Counted from the first letter of the stretch, positions 48,557 through 57,628 are shown. The stretch is 64,000 bases of DNA from Streptomyces sp. 1222.5 (GCF_900105245.1 NZ_FNSZ01000001.1:6074001-6138000), one strand, 5' to 3'. The notes: a model not told the origin generated them from the sequence alone. Made by a program: numbers and translations.

Positions 48557-48597
48557 TATCATCTCGCTCAACAAGTATCTTGCTGGGCGAGATAATA
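48557..48597. promoter_or_regulatory. 41-bp dyad between marR-type and hydrolase genes
   Basis: TATCATCTCGC (48557-48567) and GCGAGATAATA (48587-48597) are outer arms with one mismatch. Inner arms AACAAG and CTTGCT share the same centre at 48577. It is the evident MarR-type operator for both divergent promoters. Confidence 0.75.
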
Positions 48598-48607
48598 GGG
48601 GGTTGCC

Positions 48608-49486
48608 GTGCCCGTCGGCAGGTCGAGGACGTACACGTACGACGACGAGGCGTTCCGGATCGCGTACGAGAAGGTGCTGGCGAAATGGCCGGCCGACCGG
48701 GAGGCGCTGACCGTCGCCACACCCCTCGGCGACACCCGGGTCAACGCCTGCGGCCCGCGCGAGGCGCCCCCGTTGCTCCTGCTGCCCGGCGGCGGCTCCG
48801 CGACCTCCGTGTCCTGGTACGCCCAGGCCGCCGACCTGGCCCGCGTCCGGCGTGTCTACGCCCCGGACCTGATCGGCGCCCCGGGCCTCGGCGCCCCGGC
48901 CGGCGACCGCCACCCCCGTACGGTCGCCGACCTGGCCGGCTGGGTGGACGCCCTGCTGGACGGCCTCGGCGCCGAAGCGGCCGACGTGGGCGGGCACTCC
49001 TACGGCGCCTGGATCGCCCTGCACCACGCGCTGCGTTCCCCCGCCCGGGTGCGCCGCCTGTTCCTCCTGGACCCGACCGAGTGCTTCGCCGGGTACAAGG
49101 CGGCGTACCTGCTCCACGCCCTGCCGATGCTGCTGCGGCCCTCGCCCCGCCGTGTCCGGGCCTTCCTGCGGTGGGAGACCGGGGGAGCGGCCCTGGATCC
49201 GGACTGGCTCCACCTCCAGGAGGCGGCCGCCGGCTTCCCGTCCGTCAGACCGGTGACGGGGCCGCGCCCCGCGCCGGACGCGCTGCGGGCACTACGGGTG
49301 CCGGTCCTGCTGCTCGTGGCCGCGAACAGCAGGACCCATGACTCCACCCAGGTGACGGCCCGGGCCGCCGCGCTGCTCCCGCGCGTCGAGACCGCCGTGC
49401 TGCCGGACGTCTCGCACCACGCGCTGCCAGGAGCCGCGCCGGACGCCCTGACCCGTCACCTCATCGGTTTCCTGTCCGGCCCCTGA
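48608..49486 (+). CDS. Alpha/beta hydrolase
   Basis: A 292-residue alpha/beta-fold enzyme. LLLLPGGGSATSVSWYAQ carries the oxyanion-hole region, DVGGHSYGAWIALH the nucleophile elbow G-H-S-Y-G with Ser about 141, and LPDVSHHALP the catalytic His near the C-terminus. The acid is probably in the segment before VLLLVAANSRTHD. No signal peptide is present. It is divergent from the MarR-type gene and likely repressed by it. The substrate is unknown; esterase or lactonase are options. The start is GTG. Confidence 0.87.
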   Translation: MPVGRSRTYTYDDEAFRIAYEKVLAKWPADREALTVATPLGDTRVNACGPREAPPLLLLPGGGSATSVSWYAQAADLARVRRVYAPDLIGAPGLGAPAGDRHPRTVADLAGWVDALLDGLGAEAADVGGHSYGAWIALHHALRSPARVRRLFLLDPTECFAGYKAAYLLHALPMLLRPSPRRVRAFLRWETGGAALDPDWLHLQEAAAGFPSVRPVTGPRPAPDALRALRVPVLLLVAANSRTHDSTQVTARAAALLPRVETAVLPDVSHHALPGAAPDALTRHLIGFLSGP

Positions 49487-49489
49487 GCC

Positions 49490-50221
49490 TCACCCCACCT
49501 TCTCGATCACCGCACGGCGGATGAGGAACTTGCCGGGCTCGCGGACCTGCTCGAAGGCGGAGTTGTTGAGCAGGACGCAACTGCCCGAGACGGAGGTGAC
49601 CTTCACCGTCGTGGACTTGTTGTTGTCCAGGTTGGTGACCTTCAGTGTCGTGCCCGCCGGGAACTGGTTGCTGGACGCGGCCGGCGCACCGCCCTCACCG
49701 GAGAGCGTGACGGTCGAGCCCTTGCACACCTGCTGCCCGGCGGCCGCGGCGCCGCCGCCGTTGTCGCCCGCGGCACCGGTCTGCGACGGCTGCGCCTGCT
49801 GGCCGCCGCCCGCCTGCTGGCCTTGACCCTGCTGACCCTGCTGACCCTGCTGACCCTGCTGGCCGGCGTTGCCGTTCTGCGCCCCCTGGGAGTCCTGAGC
49901 CGACTCCCCAACGGTGCATCCGGCAGCCTTCTGCTGGACCTCGATCTGCTTGATGACCGCCTCGCGGTTGGCGATCCGGGCCGCCGACTGCGCGTCCGGG
50001 TTCGCCTTCTGGTCCGCGATGAACCTGTCGTTGTTGCCGTGGGCCGTGGCCAGCCCCTGGCAGACGGTCGAGTCCCCGGCCGACAGCGTCTTGGCCTGCT
50101 GCGGGCTCTGCGCGGCGTTCGAGGTGGAGGCCAGCGCGAACGCCCCGCCGCCCGCCACCGCCGCGGCGCTGACGAGCAGCGCGATCTTCTTCTTCGTGCC
50201 GAGAGTTCTCCTGCGCGACAT
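49490..50221 (-). CDS. Secreted protein with Gln/Gly-rich linker
   Basis: A 243-residue exported protein. A basic MSRRRTLGTKKKIAL head and hydrophobic core (about 13-32) form a signal ending near SNA-AQS. A helical N-terminal domain with two Cys (TVCQGL and AAGCTV) is followed by a linker of GQQGQQ units (about 115-142) and a C-terminal beta-rich domain with TLKVTNLDNNKSTTVKVTSV and a Cys pair, resembling RlpA-like double-psi barrels in its FPAGTTLKVTN segment. Head and linker match the DUF1996 protein encoded 7 kb away, but the tail domain differs. A role in cell-wall or extracellular matrix is inference. Confidence 0.78.
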   Translation of the reverse strand: MSRRRTLGTKKKIALLVSAAAVAGGGAFALASTSNAAQSPQQAKTLSAGDSTVCQGLATAHGNNDRFIADQKANPDAQSAARIANREAVIKQIEVQQKAAGCTVGESAQDSQGAQNGNAGQQGQQGQQGQQGQGQQAGGGQQAQPSQTGAAGDNGGGAAAAGQQVCKGSTVTLSGEGGAPAASSNQFPAGTTLKVTNLDNNKSTTVKVTSVSGSCVLLNNSAFEQVREPGKFLIRRAVIEKVG

Positions 50222-50341
50222 GCGCGCCTCCTGAAAGAGGTAGGGGAGCGTACGCCGCTATGTACGAGATCCCGAAGGGGGATGCTCAGCGATCGCAGGA
50301 GCAGACGAAGTAACCTGTGTCACAGAGGAGTTGCGCGATCT

Positions 50342-50710
50342 TCAGCCCTTGTCGCGGGACAGCGCCTCCCGTACGGCCTCCTCGGTGCGCGCCACCAGGG
50401 CCGTTCCGTCGTCGGCGGTGATGATCGGGCGCTGGATGAGTTTCGGGTGCCCGGCGAGCGCGGCGATCCACCGGTCGCGCGAACCGGCGTCCCTCGGCCA
50501 CTCCTTGAGCCCCAGTTCCTTCGCGGCGGCCTCCTCGGTGCGGGTGATGTCCCACGGCTCCAGGCCCAGACGTTCGAGTACGGCCCTGATCTCGTCCTCG
50601 CTCGGCACGTCCTCCAGGTACCGGCGGACGGTGTACTGCGCCCCCTCGGCGTCGAGCAGGCCGATCGCGCTGCGGCACTTGGAGCAGGCCGGATTGATCC
50701 AGATTTCCAT
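50342..50710 (-). CDS. ArsC/Spx-family protein
   Basis: A 122-residue thioredoxin-fold protein. MEIWINPACSKCRSAIGLLD has the N-terminal C-x-x-C of the ArsC-like group, and GHPKLIQRPIITADDG carries the conserved RPI loop. It resembles arsenate reductases but lies in no arsenic operon, so reduction of arsenate is unproven; it could be a redox regulator. The ATG at 50710 sits directly at the first strand; the frame is open to 50752 but adds nothing conserved. Confidence 0.85.
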   Translation of the reverse strand: MEIWINPACSKCRSAIGLLDAEGAQYTVRRYLEDVPSEDEIRAVLERLGLEPWDITRTEEAAAKELGLKEWPRDAGSRDRWIAALAGHPKLIQRPIITADDGTALVARTEEAVREALSRDKG

Positions 50711-50875
50711 GGGCCACACAGTACGCGAGAACCCGTCCGGCACCTGTGTCACGGGAGCCCCGAAAGCCCTTGTGGCCAGGGCCTTTTGTCAGTGCGGGGT
50801 CGTAGAATAGAAGCAGTGTTCGAGGATGTCGCCGGACTCGCCCGGCGGTGCCCTGACCGCGACAGGAGGATGCCC

Positions 50876-51190
50876 GTGCCCGCTGCCGCCCTGAAGCCGA
50901 AGCCGTTGCCGACCCAGTCCACCGCCAAGCACCCCGTGCTGTTCGACTCGCCCTACGAGCCCGTCATCAAGCGACCGCTGCCGGCCGGGCGGCCGCGCGA
51001 GTGGTACGTCGCGCACAACCGGCGCCTGAAGGCCATGCGCCTGGCGATAGCCCTGCTGGACTCCGGTGTCCACATGCCGGGCCGGGTCCGCAACGAGACC
51101 ATCCGCAGCACGGCGGAGGAGATCGGCATGCGCCCGCCCTCCGACACGACGTGCCACATGGTCCGCGCGTTCATGCGCTACAGCCGCTGA
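50876..51190 (+). CDS. Small conserved actinobacterial protein of unknown function
   Basis: A 104-residue basic protein. AKHPVLFDSPYEPVIKRPLP, REWYVAHNRRLKAMRLAIAL and PPSDTTCHMVRAFMRYSR show no known domain. GTG 50876 is chosen because AGGAGG lies six bases ahead; the ATG at 50870 overlaps that site. The helical, Arg-rich middle could bind nucleic acid or a protein partner. I recognise similar proteins in other streptomycetes but no assigned role. Confidence 0.7.
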   Translation: MPAAALKPKPLPTQSTAKHPVLFDSPYEPVIKRPLPAGRPREWYVAHNRRLKAMRLAIALLDSGVHMPGRVRNETIRSTAEEIGMRPPSDTTCHMVRAFMRYSR

Positions 51191-51466
51191 CCCGGACGCC
51201 GGGTGCCCCACGCACCACCGGGGCGCCCGGCCGCCGGCCCTGCTACCCGGTCCGCGGCCTTCGGCGGCGTGGCCGGGTCCTCGCTCCACGGGTGACACCA
51301 TCCCCGGCTCTTCGGGCCGGCCCCGTCTCCCGCCACGGCCGGGCGCGAGCGCCGTTCACCCGTTCGCCGTACTCCGCATGCGCGTGACCGGGGGGCGGCC
51401 TTCACTGCGAGCAGGAGGTGACGCGAGCAGCCAAGGCCCGCGAGACCGTGGAGACGAGGGCGTCGT

Positions 51467-52807
51467 ATGAGCAATCCCGAGGACCGAGCCCGGCGCGGCA
51501 AAGAGGCCCGCAAGCACGTTCCGCGCTCCGCGCACGCCGGCTGGCTGCCCTCCGTCGAACGGCCCGACCCCGTCGCCGTACTGGAACGGCAGGGCCGCGA
51601 CCGCCTCACCGAGCTGCTGCCCGTCAGGTACGGCCGGATGGCCGCGTCACCGCTCGCCTTCCTGCGGGGCGCCGCCGGGGTGATGGCCGCGGATCTCGCC
51701 GCGCAGCCCCGCACCGGACTCACCGTGCAGCTGTGCGGCAACGCCCACCTGCTGAACTTCGCGGTGCACGCCTGCCCCGAGGGCCGGCTGCTGTTCGAAC
51801 TCGCCGACTACGACGAGACCTTCCCGGGCCCCTTCGAATGGGACGTCAAACGGCTCGCGGCCAGCGTGGCCGTGGCCGCCGGGGAGAACGGCCACTCGAA
51901 GGCCGAGACCCGCGCGGCCGCGCGGGCGGCCGCCGCCGGTTACCGCACGGCCATGCGCCGGCTGGCCGGTCTCGGCGAGCTGGCCGTCTGGTACGAACGG
52001 ATCGACGCCGCGACCCTGGCCCCCCTGCTCCGCTCCGGGCGGCGCCGGGCCCGCGCGGAGTCCACGCTCACCCGCGGCCGCCGCCACGCCGGCCTGCGCG
52101 CCCTCGGCACGCTCACCGAGGTGGTCGACGGGCAGCGCCGGATCATCCACCACCCTCCGCTCCTGGAACCCGCCGGAGCCCCCGACGCCGCCTCCGTGCG
52201 CAAGAGCTTCAGCGACTACCGCTCCACCCTCCCCGAGGAGCGCCGGCACCTGCTCGACCGCTACCGCTTCCTCGACACCGCCCGGGAGGTCGTCGGCGTC
52301 GGCAGCGTCGGTGTGCGCTGCTTCCTCGTGCTGCTCGCCGGGCGGGACGCCGACGACCCGCTGTTCCTGCGGATCAGGGAGGCCCGCAGATCGGTGCTGG
52401 AGGAACACCTGCCGACCGGGCCGTACATCCATCCTGGCCAGCGCGTCGTCGCCGGTCAGCGGCTGCTCCAGGGCGCCGCGGACGTCTTCCTCGGCTCGAT
52501 GACCGGCCCCCAGGGCCGCGCCTTCTACTGGCGGCAGCTGCGGGAGGACAAGCGCTCCGCCGACGTCGCCGGCATGGGCCCGGCGGCGCTCTCCGGCTAC
52601 GCCCGACTGTGCGGCACCGCCCTCGCCCGCGCCCACGCCCGCTCCGGCGACCGCATCGCCATCGCGGCCTACCTCGGCGGCGCCGACACCTTCGACCGGG
52701 CCGTCGCCGACTTCGCCGTGGCCTATGCCGACCAGACCGCCGGCGACCACGGCACCCTCGGCGCGGCCATCGCCGCGGGCCTGGTGAGGGCCGCGCCCGG
52801 ACTATGA
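51467..52807 (+). CDS. DUF2252 family protein
   Basis: A 446-residue soluble protein. FLRGAAGVMAADLA, VQLCGNAHLLNFAV, ADYDETFPGPFEWDVKRLAA and later YIHPGQRVVAGQRLLQGAAD, GRAFYWRQLRE and CGTALARAHARSGD are the ordered DUF2252 motifs. The fold is kinase-like (distantly related to aminoglycoside phosphotransferases), with D-Y-D-E-T and the late LARAHA as candidate active-site segments. No substrate is established. The C-terminus overlaps the converging hydrolase gene by six bases. Confidence 0.88.
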   Translation: MSNPEDRARRGKEARKHVPRSAHAGWLPSVERPDPVAVLERQGRDRLTELLPVRYGRMAASPLAFLRGAAGVMAADLAAQPRTGLTVQLCGNAHLLNFAVHACPEGRLLFELADYDETFPGPFEWDVKRLAASVAVAAGENGHSKAETRAAARAAAAGYRTAMRRLAGLGELAVWYERIDAATLAPLLRSGRRRARAESTLTRGRRHAGLRALGTLTEVVDGQRRIIHHPPLLEPAGAPDAASVRKSFSDYRSTLPEERRHLLDRYRFLDTAREVVGVGSVGVRCFLVLLAGRDADDPLFLRIREARRSVLEEHLPTGPYIHPGQRVVAGQRLLQGAADVFLGSMTGPQGRAFYWRQLREDKRSADVAGMGPAALSGYARLCGTALARAHARSGDRIAIAAYLGGADTFDRAVADFAVAYADQTAGDHGTLGAAIAAGLVRAAPGL

Positions 52808-53560
52808 GGCCGACCAGGCGCGCGGCGGGGCCGCCGGCTCGCCCGTGTCCGACTCCCTCAGCAGCGCGGCCACGAACTCCCTCCGGTCCTCGGCGTGGTC
52901 GTGCAGCCACGACCCCAACCGGTGCCCGGCCGCCGGGAGTTCCAGCCGGGTGTACTCGGCGCGGGCCGACAGCGCCTCCTGCACGGCCCGCGTCACGTCG
53001 GGCGGGATGACCTCGTCGGTGCCCGGCACGGCCAGCACCGCCCGGCCCGCGTACCCGGCGAAGGCCGCCAGGGCGGGGGAGTCCCGCCAGCTGTCCGGTG
53101 TGCGGATGATCGTGCTGAACGGACCCAGGCCGTCGCCGAAGGGCACCTCCCAGGCCTCGGCGGCGTAGACGGCGGGTGCGCACAGGCCCACGGCCGCCAC
53201 CCGGTCCCCGTGCACCCGTACCAGGTCGGCGACCGTCTGGCCGCTCATGCTGAAGCCGACCAGCACCAGCGGATCGCCCTCGGGAGCGTGCGCGTCGAGC
53301 ACCGCCACCGCCTGCTCGAACCTCCGCCGCAGGCTCAGCTCCGCGAGCGCGCCGCTGCTCTCGCCGTGCCCCGAGAAGTCGAACGCCAGGGCACGGCAGC
53401 CCTGCGCGGCGAACTCGGCGAGCAGCGGGAGCAGCCGTTCCTTGCTTCCGTTGCCCGCGCCGTGCAGGAGGAGCACGGTGGCGCGGCCCTGCGGACCGGC
53501 GGTCGCCACGCTGAGGCTTTCGCCGTCGTACTCGTGGGTGAAGAGGTGGAGTTGAGCCAT
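52802..53560 (-). CDS. Alpha/beta hydrolase (serine aminopeptidase S33-like)
   Basis: A 252-residue alpha/beta hydrolase. TVLLLHGAGNGSKERLLPLL carries the oxyanion loop, VLVGFSMSGQTVADLV the nucleophile elbow G-F-S-M-S-G, and ELPAAGHRLGSW the catalytic His. The acid is likely in AVPGTDEVIPPD. It has no signal peptide. The start is taken at MAQLHLFTHEY; an upstream in-frame start at 53569 adds three residues. The substrate is unknown. Confidence 0.87.
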   Translation of the reverse strand: MAQLHLFTHEYDGESLSVATAGPQGRATVLLLHGAGNGSKERLLPLLAEFAAQGCRALAFDFSGHGESSGALAELSLRRRFEQAVAVLDAHAPEGDPLVLVGFSMSGQTVADLVRVHGDRVAAVGLCAPAVYAAEAWEVPFGDGLGPFSTIIRTPDSWRDSPALAAFAGYAGRAVLAVPGTDEVIPPDVTRAVQEALSARAEYTRLELPAAGHRLGSWLHDHAEDRREFVAALLRESDTGEPAAPPRAWSAS

Positions 53561-53710
53561 GAGAGCCATTCACTCATGGGGCGGCCGTGCCCGGAAAACG
53601 GGATGCGGTCGCGAACGCGGGCTCCCTACCCTGAACAAACGGCACGAAGCCGACACACCCCACCCGCACCCCTCGGTGGCACGCCGCCACTCACTCCACG
53701 GAGGTCCGAA

Positions 53711-53983
53711 ATGCGTGGCATCGTCGCGTCCGGGACCGTCGTCCTGGTGATCCTCGGAATCGGGAACCATCTCTGGTGGCTCGCCGCCGTCGCGCTGCTC
53801 TATCTGTACGCGACGCACGGGCGCGGCTCGCCCGGCACACCGACCCCGCCCGCCGGAGCGGGCGCCGTCCCCGACAGCTACCGGACCTACCGCGAGCGCC
53901 GGGACCGGCAGGCCAGGTGGGAGCGCCGCTACCGGCGCGAGCGCCCCCTGCGGACCCGGCGGCAGGAACGGCAGAAGAGCTGA
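53711..53983 (+). CDS. Small membrane protein
   Basis: A 90-residue protein. One long hydrophobic region (GIVASGTVVLVILGIGNHLWWLAAVALLYLYATHG, given here as two halves: about residues 3-18 and 20-37) spans the membrane once or as a hairpin. The rest is a Pro-rich linker and a highly basic tail (RERRDRQARWERRYRRER). GGAGG lies before the ATG. Such small proteins are common in streptomycetes; no role is assigned. Confidence 0.72.
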   Translation: MRGIVASGTVVLVILGIGNHLWWLAAVALLYLYATHGRGSPGTPTPPAGAGAVPDSYRTYRERRDRQARWERRYRRERPLRTRRQERQKS

Positions 53984-54002
53984 TGAGCACGGGCGTCCCC
54001 GG

Positions 54003-54587
54003 TCACAGGCCGGGGGCGCCCCACACCGGGAACCAGCGGCTCAGGTCCTGCTCGATCCGCAGATCGTCCCCGAGCGCCGCCTTCACCCGCAGCTCCAGCG
54101 CGTTGTCCCGCCGCTCCGCGGCACCGGACAGCGGGGCGAACGGATAGAAGGTGCCGCGCTTGTAGAGGTAGACGAGCGCCAGCCGGCGCCCGGCGTCGTC
54201 CGTGAACCCGGCAAGAGAGCACAGCAGCTGCGGGCCGAACCCGTTGACCTCCATCGAACTGTTCACCGCGTGCAGGTCGTTGACCAGTTGGGGCAGCTGG
54301 TCGGGGGCCCGCCGGGACACCAGCCAGGAGTAGCCGAAGTCGTCCTGCCGCAGCTCCACCGGCGGGCCGCTGCGGTCGGCGTCCGCGTCGAGCAGCGCCT
54401 GGACCTCCCGGTGGGTCTGCTCGAAGGCCGCGCCCTCCACCGTGCCGAAGCACACCGCCCCGTGCCCGGTGGGCGTGAACCCGGCCGCCGCCTGGAGGGT
54501 GACGGCCGCCGAGGGCAGCGCGAACAGCTGGTCGAGATCCGGTGCGACCGGCTTCGTACGCCCCAGCAGGATGTCCAGCAGCCCCAA
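54003..54587 (-). CDS. PspA-associated protein PspAB
   Basis: A 194-residue soluble protein. MGLLDILLGRTKPVAPDLDQ and the final DLSRWFPVWGAPGL match the PspAB family, associated with PspA and membrane stress in actinobacteria. Its gene lies just after htpX, an arrangement commonly seen for this family. The start is TTG, supported by a GGCGGG stretch upstream and by the conserved MGLLDILLG beginning. It would act at the inner face of the membrane in envelope stress. pspA itself is not in this window. Confidence 0.82.
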   Translation of the reverse strand: MGLLDILLGRTKPVAPDLDQLFALPSAAVTLQAAAGFTPTGHGAVCFGTVEGAAFEQTHREVQALLDADADRSGPPVELRQDDFGYSWLVSRRAPDQLPQLVNDLHAVNSSMEVNGFGPQLLCSLAGFTDDAGRRLALVYLYKRGTFYPFAPLSGAAERRDNALELRVKAALGDDLRIEQDLSRWFPVWGAPGL

Positions 54588-54632
54588 CGCTCAGCCCGCC
54601 TTCCGCAGTGCCGTGTCCGTGCCGTACGTCCC

Positions 54633-55553
54633 TCAGCCCGCCGTCCCGGGGGCCGCGGGCTCGCCCAGCTCCGTGGAGATCCGGCCCAGCTGGTCGAGCC
54701 GCTGCTGCAGGGTCGGGTGGGTGGAGAAGAACCGCTCGATGCCGGGCTCCCTGCCCGTCGCCGGGGTGAAGTAGAACGCGTTGAACGCCTGGGCCGTGCG
54801 CAGATCCTTGGTCGGAATGCGCGCGATCTCCCCGGTGACCTTGGTGAGCGCCGACGCCAGCGCCGACGGGCGGCCGGTCAGGTGCGCGGCCGCCCGGTCG
54901 GCCGCCAGTTCCCGGTACCGGGACAGCGCGCGGATCAGCAGGAAGCTGAGCGCGTACACGGCCGCCGAGACACCGATCACGACGGCGAAGACGGCGGCCG
55001 TGTTCTGGTCCCTGCGGCCCCCGCCGAGCACCTGGGAGTAGAAGGCGAACCGCACGATCAGTCCCGCGATCACCCCGAGGAAGGACGCCACGGTGATCAC
55101 GGCGACGTCCTTGTGCGCCACGTGCGACAGCTCGTGCGCGAGCACACCCTCCAGTTCGGCGGGCTCCAGCCGCCGCAGCAGGCCGGTGGTCACGCAGACC
55201 ACCGCGTGGTCGGGGTTGCGCCCGGTGGCGAAGGCGTTCGGCATGTCCATCGCGGACACGGCGACCACCGGCTTCGGCATGTCCGCGATCGCGCACAGCC
55301 GGTCGACGACCGCGTGCAGCTCGGGGTACTCCTCGCGCTCCACCACCTGCCCACGCATCGCGAACAAGGCGATCCGGTCGGAGAACCAGAACTGCGCCAC
55401 GAACATCGCCCCGATCAGGACGACCACCAGCAGCCAGGACTTCAGCAGCACGATCAGCGCGGCGACGAACCCCACGTACAGCAGTCCGAGCAGGAACAGC
55501 GTCACACCCATGCGCACGGTCAGTCGCCGGTCGCTCCGGAAGCGGCTCTGCAT
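54633..55553 (-). CDS. htpX: Zinc metalloprotease HtpX (M48B)
   Basis: A 306-residue membrane metalloprotease. Two N-terminal helices (about 15-37 and 38-57) and two more after the active site place the catalytic face in the cytosol. The zinc motif is HELSHVAHKD (about 140-149, H-E-x-x-H), with the third ligand Glu in RYRELAADRAAA. FATGRNPDHAVVCVTTGLLR and FSTHPTLQQRL are family-specific. HtpX degrades misfolded membrane proteins. It is followed 45 bases later by the PspAB gene, so the two are likely one stress operon. Confidence 0.92.
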   Translation of the reverse strand: MQSRFRSDRRLTVRMGVTLFLLGLLYVGFVAALIVLLKSWLLVVVLIGAMFVAQFWFSDRIALFAMRGQVVEREEYPELHAVVDRLCAIADMPKPVVAVSAMDMPNAFATGRNPDHAVVCVTTGLLRRLEPAELEGVLAHELSHVAHKDVAVITVASFLGVIAGLIVRFAFYSQVLGGGRRDQNTAAVFAVVIGVSAAVYALSFLLIRALSRYRELAADRAAAHLTGRPSALASALTKVTGEIARIPTKDLRTAQAFNAFYFTPATGREPGIERFFSTHPTLQQRLDQLGRISTELGEPAAPGTAG

Positions 55554-55685
55554 GTTGCATCACCCCGCAGTCACGCACTCGTCCCGCACTCCAGTGTGCA
55601 CCTGCCGATTCCCATGAGGAGGTCGCGAACGGTCCTAGGAGCAGCAAAGACCGGTGGGGGTGCCCAGGGGGGGCCGGGTGTCCGC

Positions 55686-55940
55686 CTAGAAGGAGGCGTG
55701 CAGCTGCGCCCAGCCGATCACGATCATCACCACGGCCACGCAGCCGATCACCATGGCCGTCGACGCCCAGGACGTCCGGCGCGGGGGCGGGCCGGGGTCG
55801 GCGCGGAACGGCGCCGGGTCCGGCGGAGTCTCCTTCCAGCGCGCGGCGAGCATCCGGGCCCGGGCGGAGGGCTCCTTGTGCTCGGCCGAATTCGCCCAGC
55901 TGTGATCGAACTCGCGCTCCCAGTCGTCCAATTCCGCCAT
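55686..55940 (-). CDS. Small C-terminally anchored membrane protein
   Basis: An 84-residue protein. The N-terminus is charged and cytosolic (MAELDDWEREFDHSWANSAE) and a single helix near the C-terminus (about 58-79, TAMVIGCVAVVMIVIGWAQL) anchors it. The ATG at 55940 has a GGGAGAAGGA stretch upstream. Tail-anchored small proteins of this kind are conserved near glnA in streptomycetes, function unknown. Confidence 0.7.
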   Translation of the reverse strand: MAELDDWEREFDHSWANSAEHKEPSARARMLAARWKETPPDPAPFRADPGPPPRRTSWASTAMVIGCVAVVMIVIGWAQLHASF

Positions 55941-56123
55941 CCCCGTTTCCTTCTCCCTCGTCCGACAGAGTCCGGAGGGATGATCCCCCGACAATAGGAA
56001 TGCTGGGAAGCGGGAAAGGTTGCACACCGGTCCGAAGACGGCGGGCCGGCACCTCCACCTACCCCGTTCCGGGTCGGCAGGACCAGGAGGGCAGTGCCCC
56101 GTGGACCGGACGGACCCGCGTCG

Positions 56124-56169
56124 AAAAAGCCGGTGGCCGGCTCTCCCGTGGGGGAGAGCCGGCCACCGG
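56124..56169 (-). terminator. glnA intrinsic terminator
   Basis: CCGGTGGCCGGCTCTCCC and GGGAGAGCCGGCCACCGG form an 18-pair stem around GTGG. On the glnA strand it is followed by CTTTTT (plus-strand AAAAAG at 56124-56129), giving a full intrinsic terminator about 50 bases past the glnA stop. Confidence 0.9.
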
Positions 56170-56218
56170 CCCACAGACGGTCCAGGTGCGCGGATAGCCG
56201 CGCCGACCTGGGGTGATG

Positions 56219-57628
56219 TCACACGTCGAAGTAGAGCTCGAACTCGTGCGGGTGCGGACGCAGCTGCAGCGGGGCGATCTCGTTGGTGCGCTTGAAGTCG
56301 ATCCACGTCTCGATCAGGTCGGACGTGAAGACGTCGCCCTGGAGGAGGAACTCGTGGTCGGCCTCGAGCGAGTCGAGGACGGCGTTCAGCGAGGTCGGGA
56401 CCTGGGCGACGTTCGCGTGCTCCTCGGGAGCCAGCTCGTACAGGTCCTTGTCGATCGGCTCGGCCGGCTCGATCTTGTTCTTGATGCCGTCCAGACCCGC
56501 GAGCAGCAGGGCCGAGAAGGCCAGGTACGGGTTGCCGGAGGAGTCCGGTGCGCGGAACTCGACGCGCTTGGCCTTCGGGTTCGAGCCGGTGATCGGGATA
56601 CGCATCGCGGCGGAGCGGTTGCGCTGCGAGTACACCAGGTTGATCGGCGCCTCGAAGCCCGGCACCAGGCGGTGGTACGAGTTCACCGTCGGGTTGGTGA
56701 AGGCGAGCAGCGACGGGGCGTGCTTGAGGACGCCGCCGATGTAGTAGCGGGCGGTGTCCGACAGGCCCGCGTAACCGGCCTCGTCGTAGAACAGCGGGTC
56801 GCCGTTGCTCCACAGCGACTGGTGCACGTGCATGCCCGAGCCGTTGTCACCGAAGATCGGCTTCGGCATGAAGGTCGCGGTCTTGCCGTTGCGCCAGGCC
56901 ACGTTCTTCACGATGTACTTGAAGAGCTGGAGGTCGTCCGCGGCGGCGAGCAGCGTGTTGAACTTGTAGTTGATCTCCGCCTGGCCGGCGGTGCCCACCT
57001 CGTGGTGCTGGCGCTCGACCTTCAGACCCTGCTTGTCCAGCTCCAGGGAGATCTCGGCGCGCAGGTCGGCGAAGTGGTCGACCGGCGGGACCGGGAAGTA
57101 GCCGCCCTTGTAGCGGACCTTGTACCCGCGGTTGTCCTCCAGAGCGCCGGTGTTCCAGGCACCCGCCTCGGAGTCGATGTGGTAGAAGGACTCGTTCGCC
57201 GAGGTGGCGAAACGCACGCTGTCGAAGACGTAGAACTCGGCCTCGGGGCCGAAGTACGCGGTGTCGGCGATACCGGTCGACGCCAGGTACGCCTCGGCCT
57301 TCTTCGCCACGTTGCGCGGGTCACGGGAGTACTGCTCACCCGTGATCGGGTCGTGGATGAAGAAGTTGATGTTGAGCGTCTTGTCCCGGCGGAACGGGTC
57401 GATGCGCGCGGTGGACAGGTCGGGGCGCAGAGCCATGTCCGACTCGTGGATGGCCTGGAAACCACGGATCGACGACCCGTCGAAGGCCTGCTCGTCGTCG
57501 GGGTCGAACGCCTCCGCGGGCAACGTGAAGTGCTGCATGACGCCCGGCAGGTCGCAGAAACGGACGTCGACGAACTTGACGTCCTCGTCCGCGATGTACT
57601 TCTTGGCCTCGTCGGCGTTCTGGAACAT
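56219..57628 (-). CDS. glnA: Glutamine synthetase type I GlnA
   Basis: A 469-residue dodecameric glutamine synthetase. Diagnostic segments are FVDVRFCDLPGVMQHFTLPA, AFDGSSIRGFQ, GPEAEFYVFDSVRF, GSGMHVHQSLW, NRSAAMRIP and the adenylylation loop around DKDLYELAPEE, with the Tyr (about 397) that GlnE modifies. The length equals that of streptomycete GlnA. It starts at ATG 57628 with AGGAGGAG upstream. Control is double: transcription by GlnR (box upstream) and activity by GlnE, encoded in this window. An intrinsic terminator follows. Confidence 0.98.
   Translation of the reverse strand: MFQNADEAKKYIADEDVKFVDVRFCDLPGVMQHFTLPAEAFDPDDEQAFDGSSIRGFQAIHESDMALRPDLSTARIDPFRRDKTLNINFFIHDPITGEQYSRDPRNVAKKAEAYLASTGIADTAYFGPEAEFYVFDSVRFATSANESFYHIDSEAGAWNTGALEDNRGYKVRYKGGYFPVPPVDHFADLRAEISLELDKQGLKVERQHHEVGTAGQAEINYKFNTLLAAADDLQLFKYIVKNVAWRNGKTATFMPKPIFGDNGSGMHVHQSLWSNGDPLFYDEAGYAGLSDTARYYIGGVLKHAPSLLAFTNPTVNSYHRLVPGFEAPINLVYSQRNRSAAMRIPITGSNPKAKRVEFRAPDSSGNPYLAFSALLLAGLDGIKNKIEPAEPIDKDLYELAPEEHANVAQVPTSLNAVLDSLEADHEFLLQGDVFTSDLIETWIDFKRTNEIAPLQLRPHPHEFELYFDV

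Noticed and set aside
49795..49875. Direct repeats of CTGCTGACC type
   Set aside because: They encode the GQQ linker of a secreted protein and are explained by that gene.
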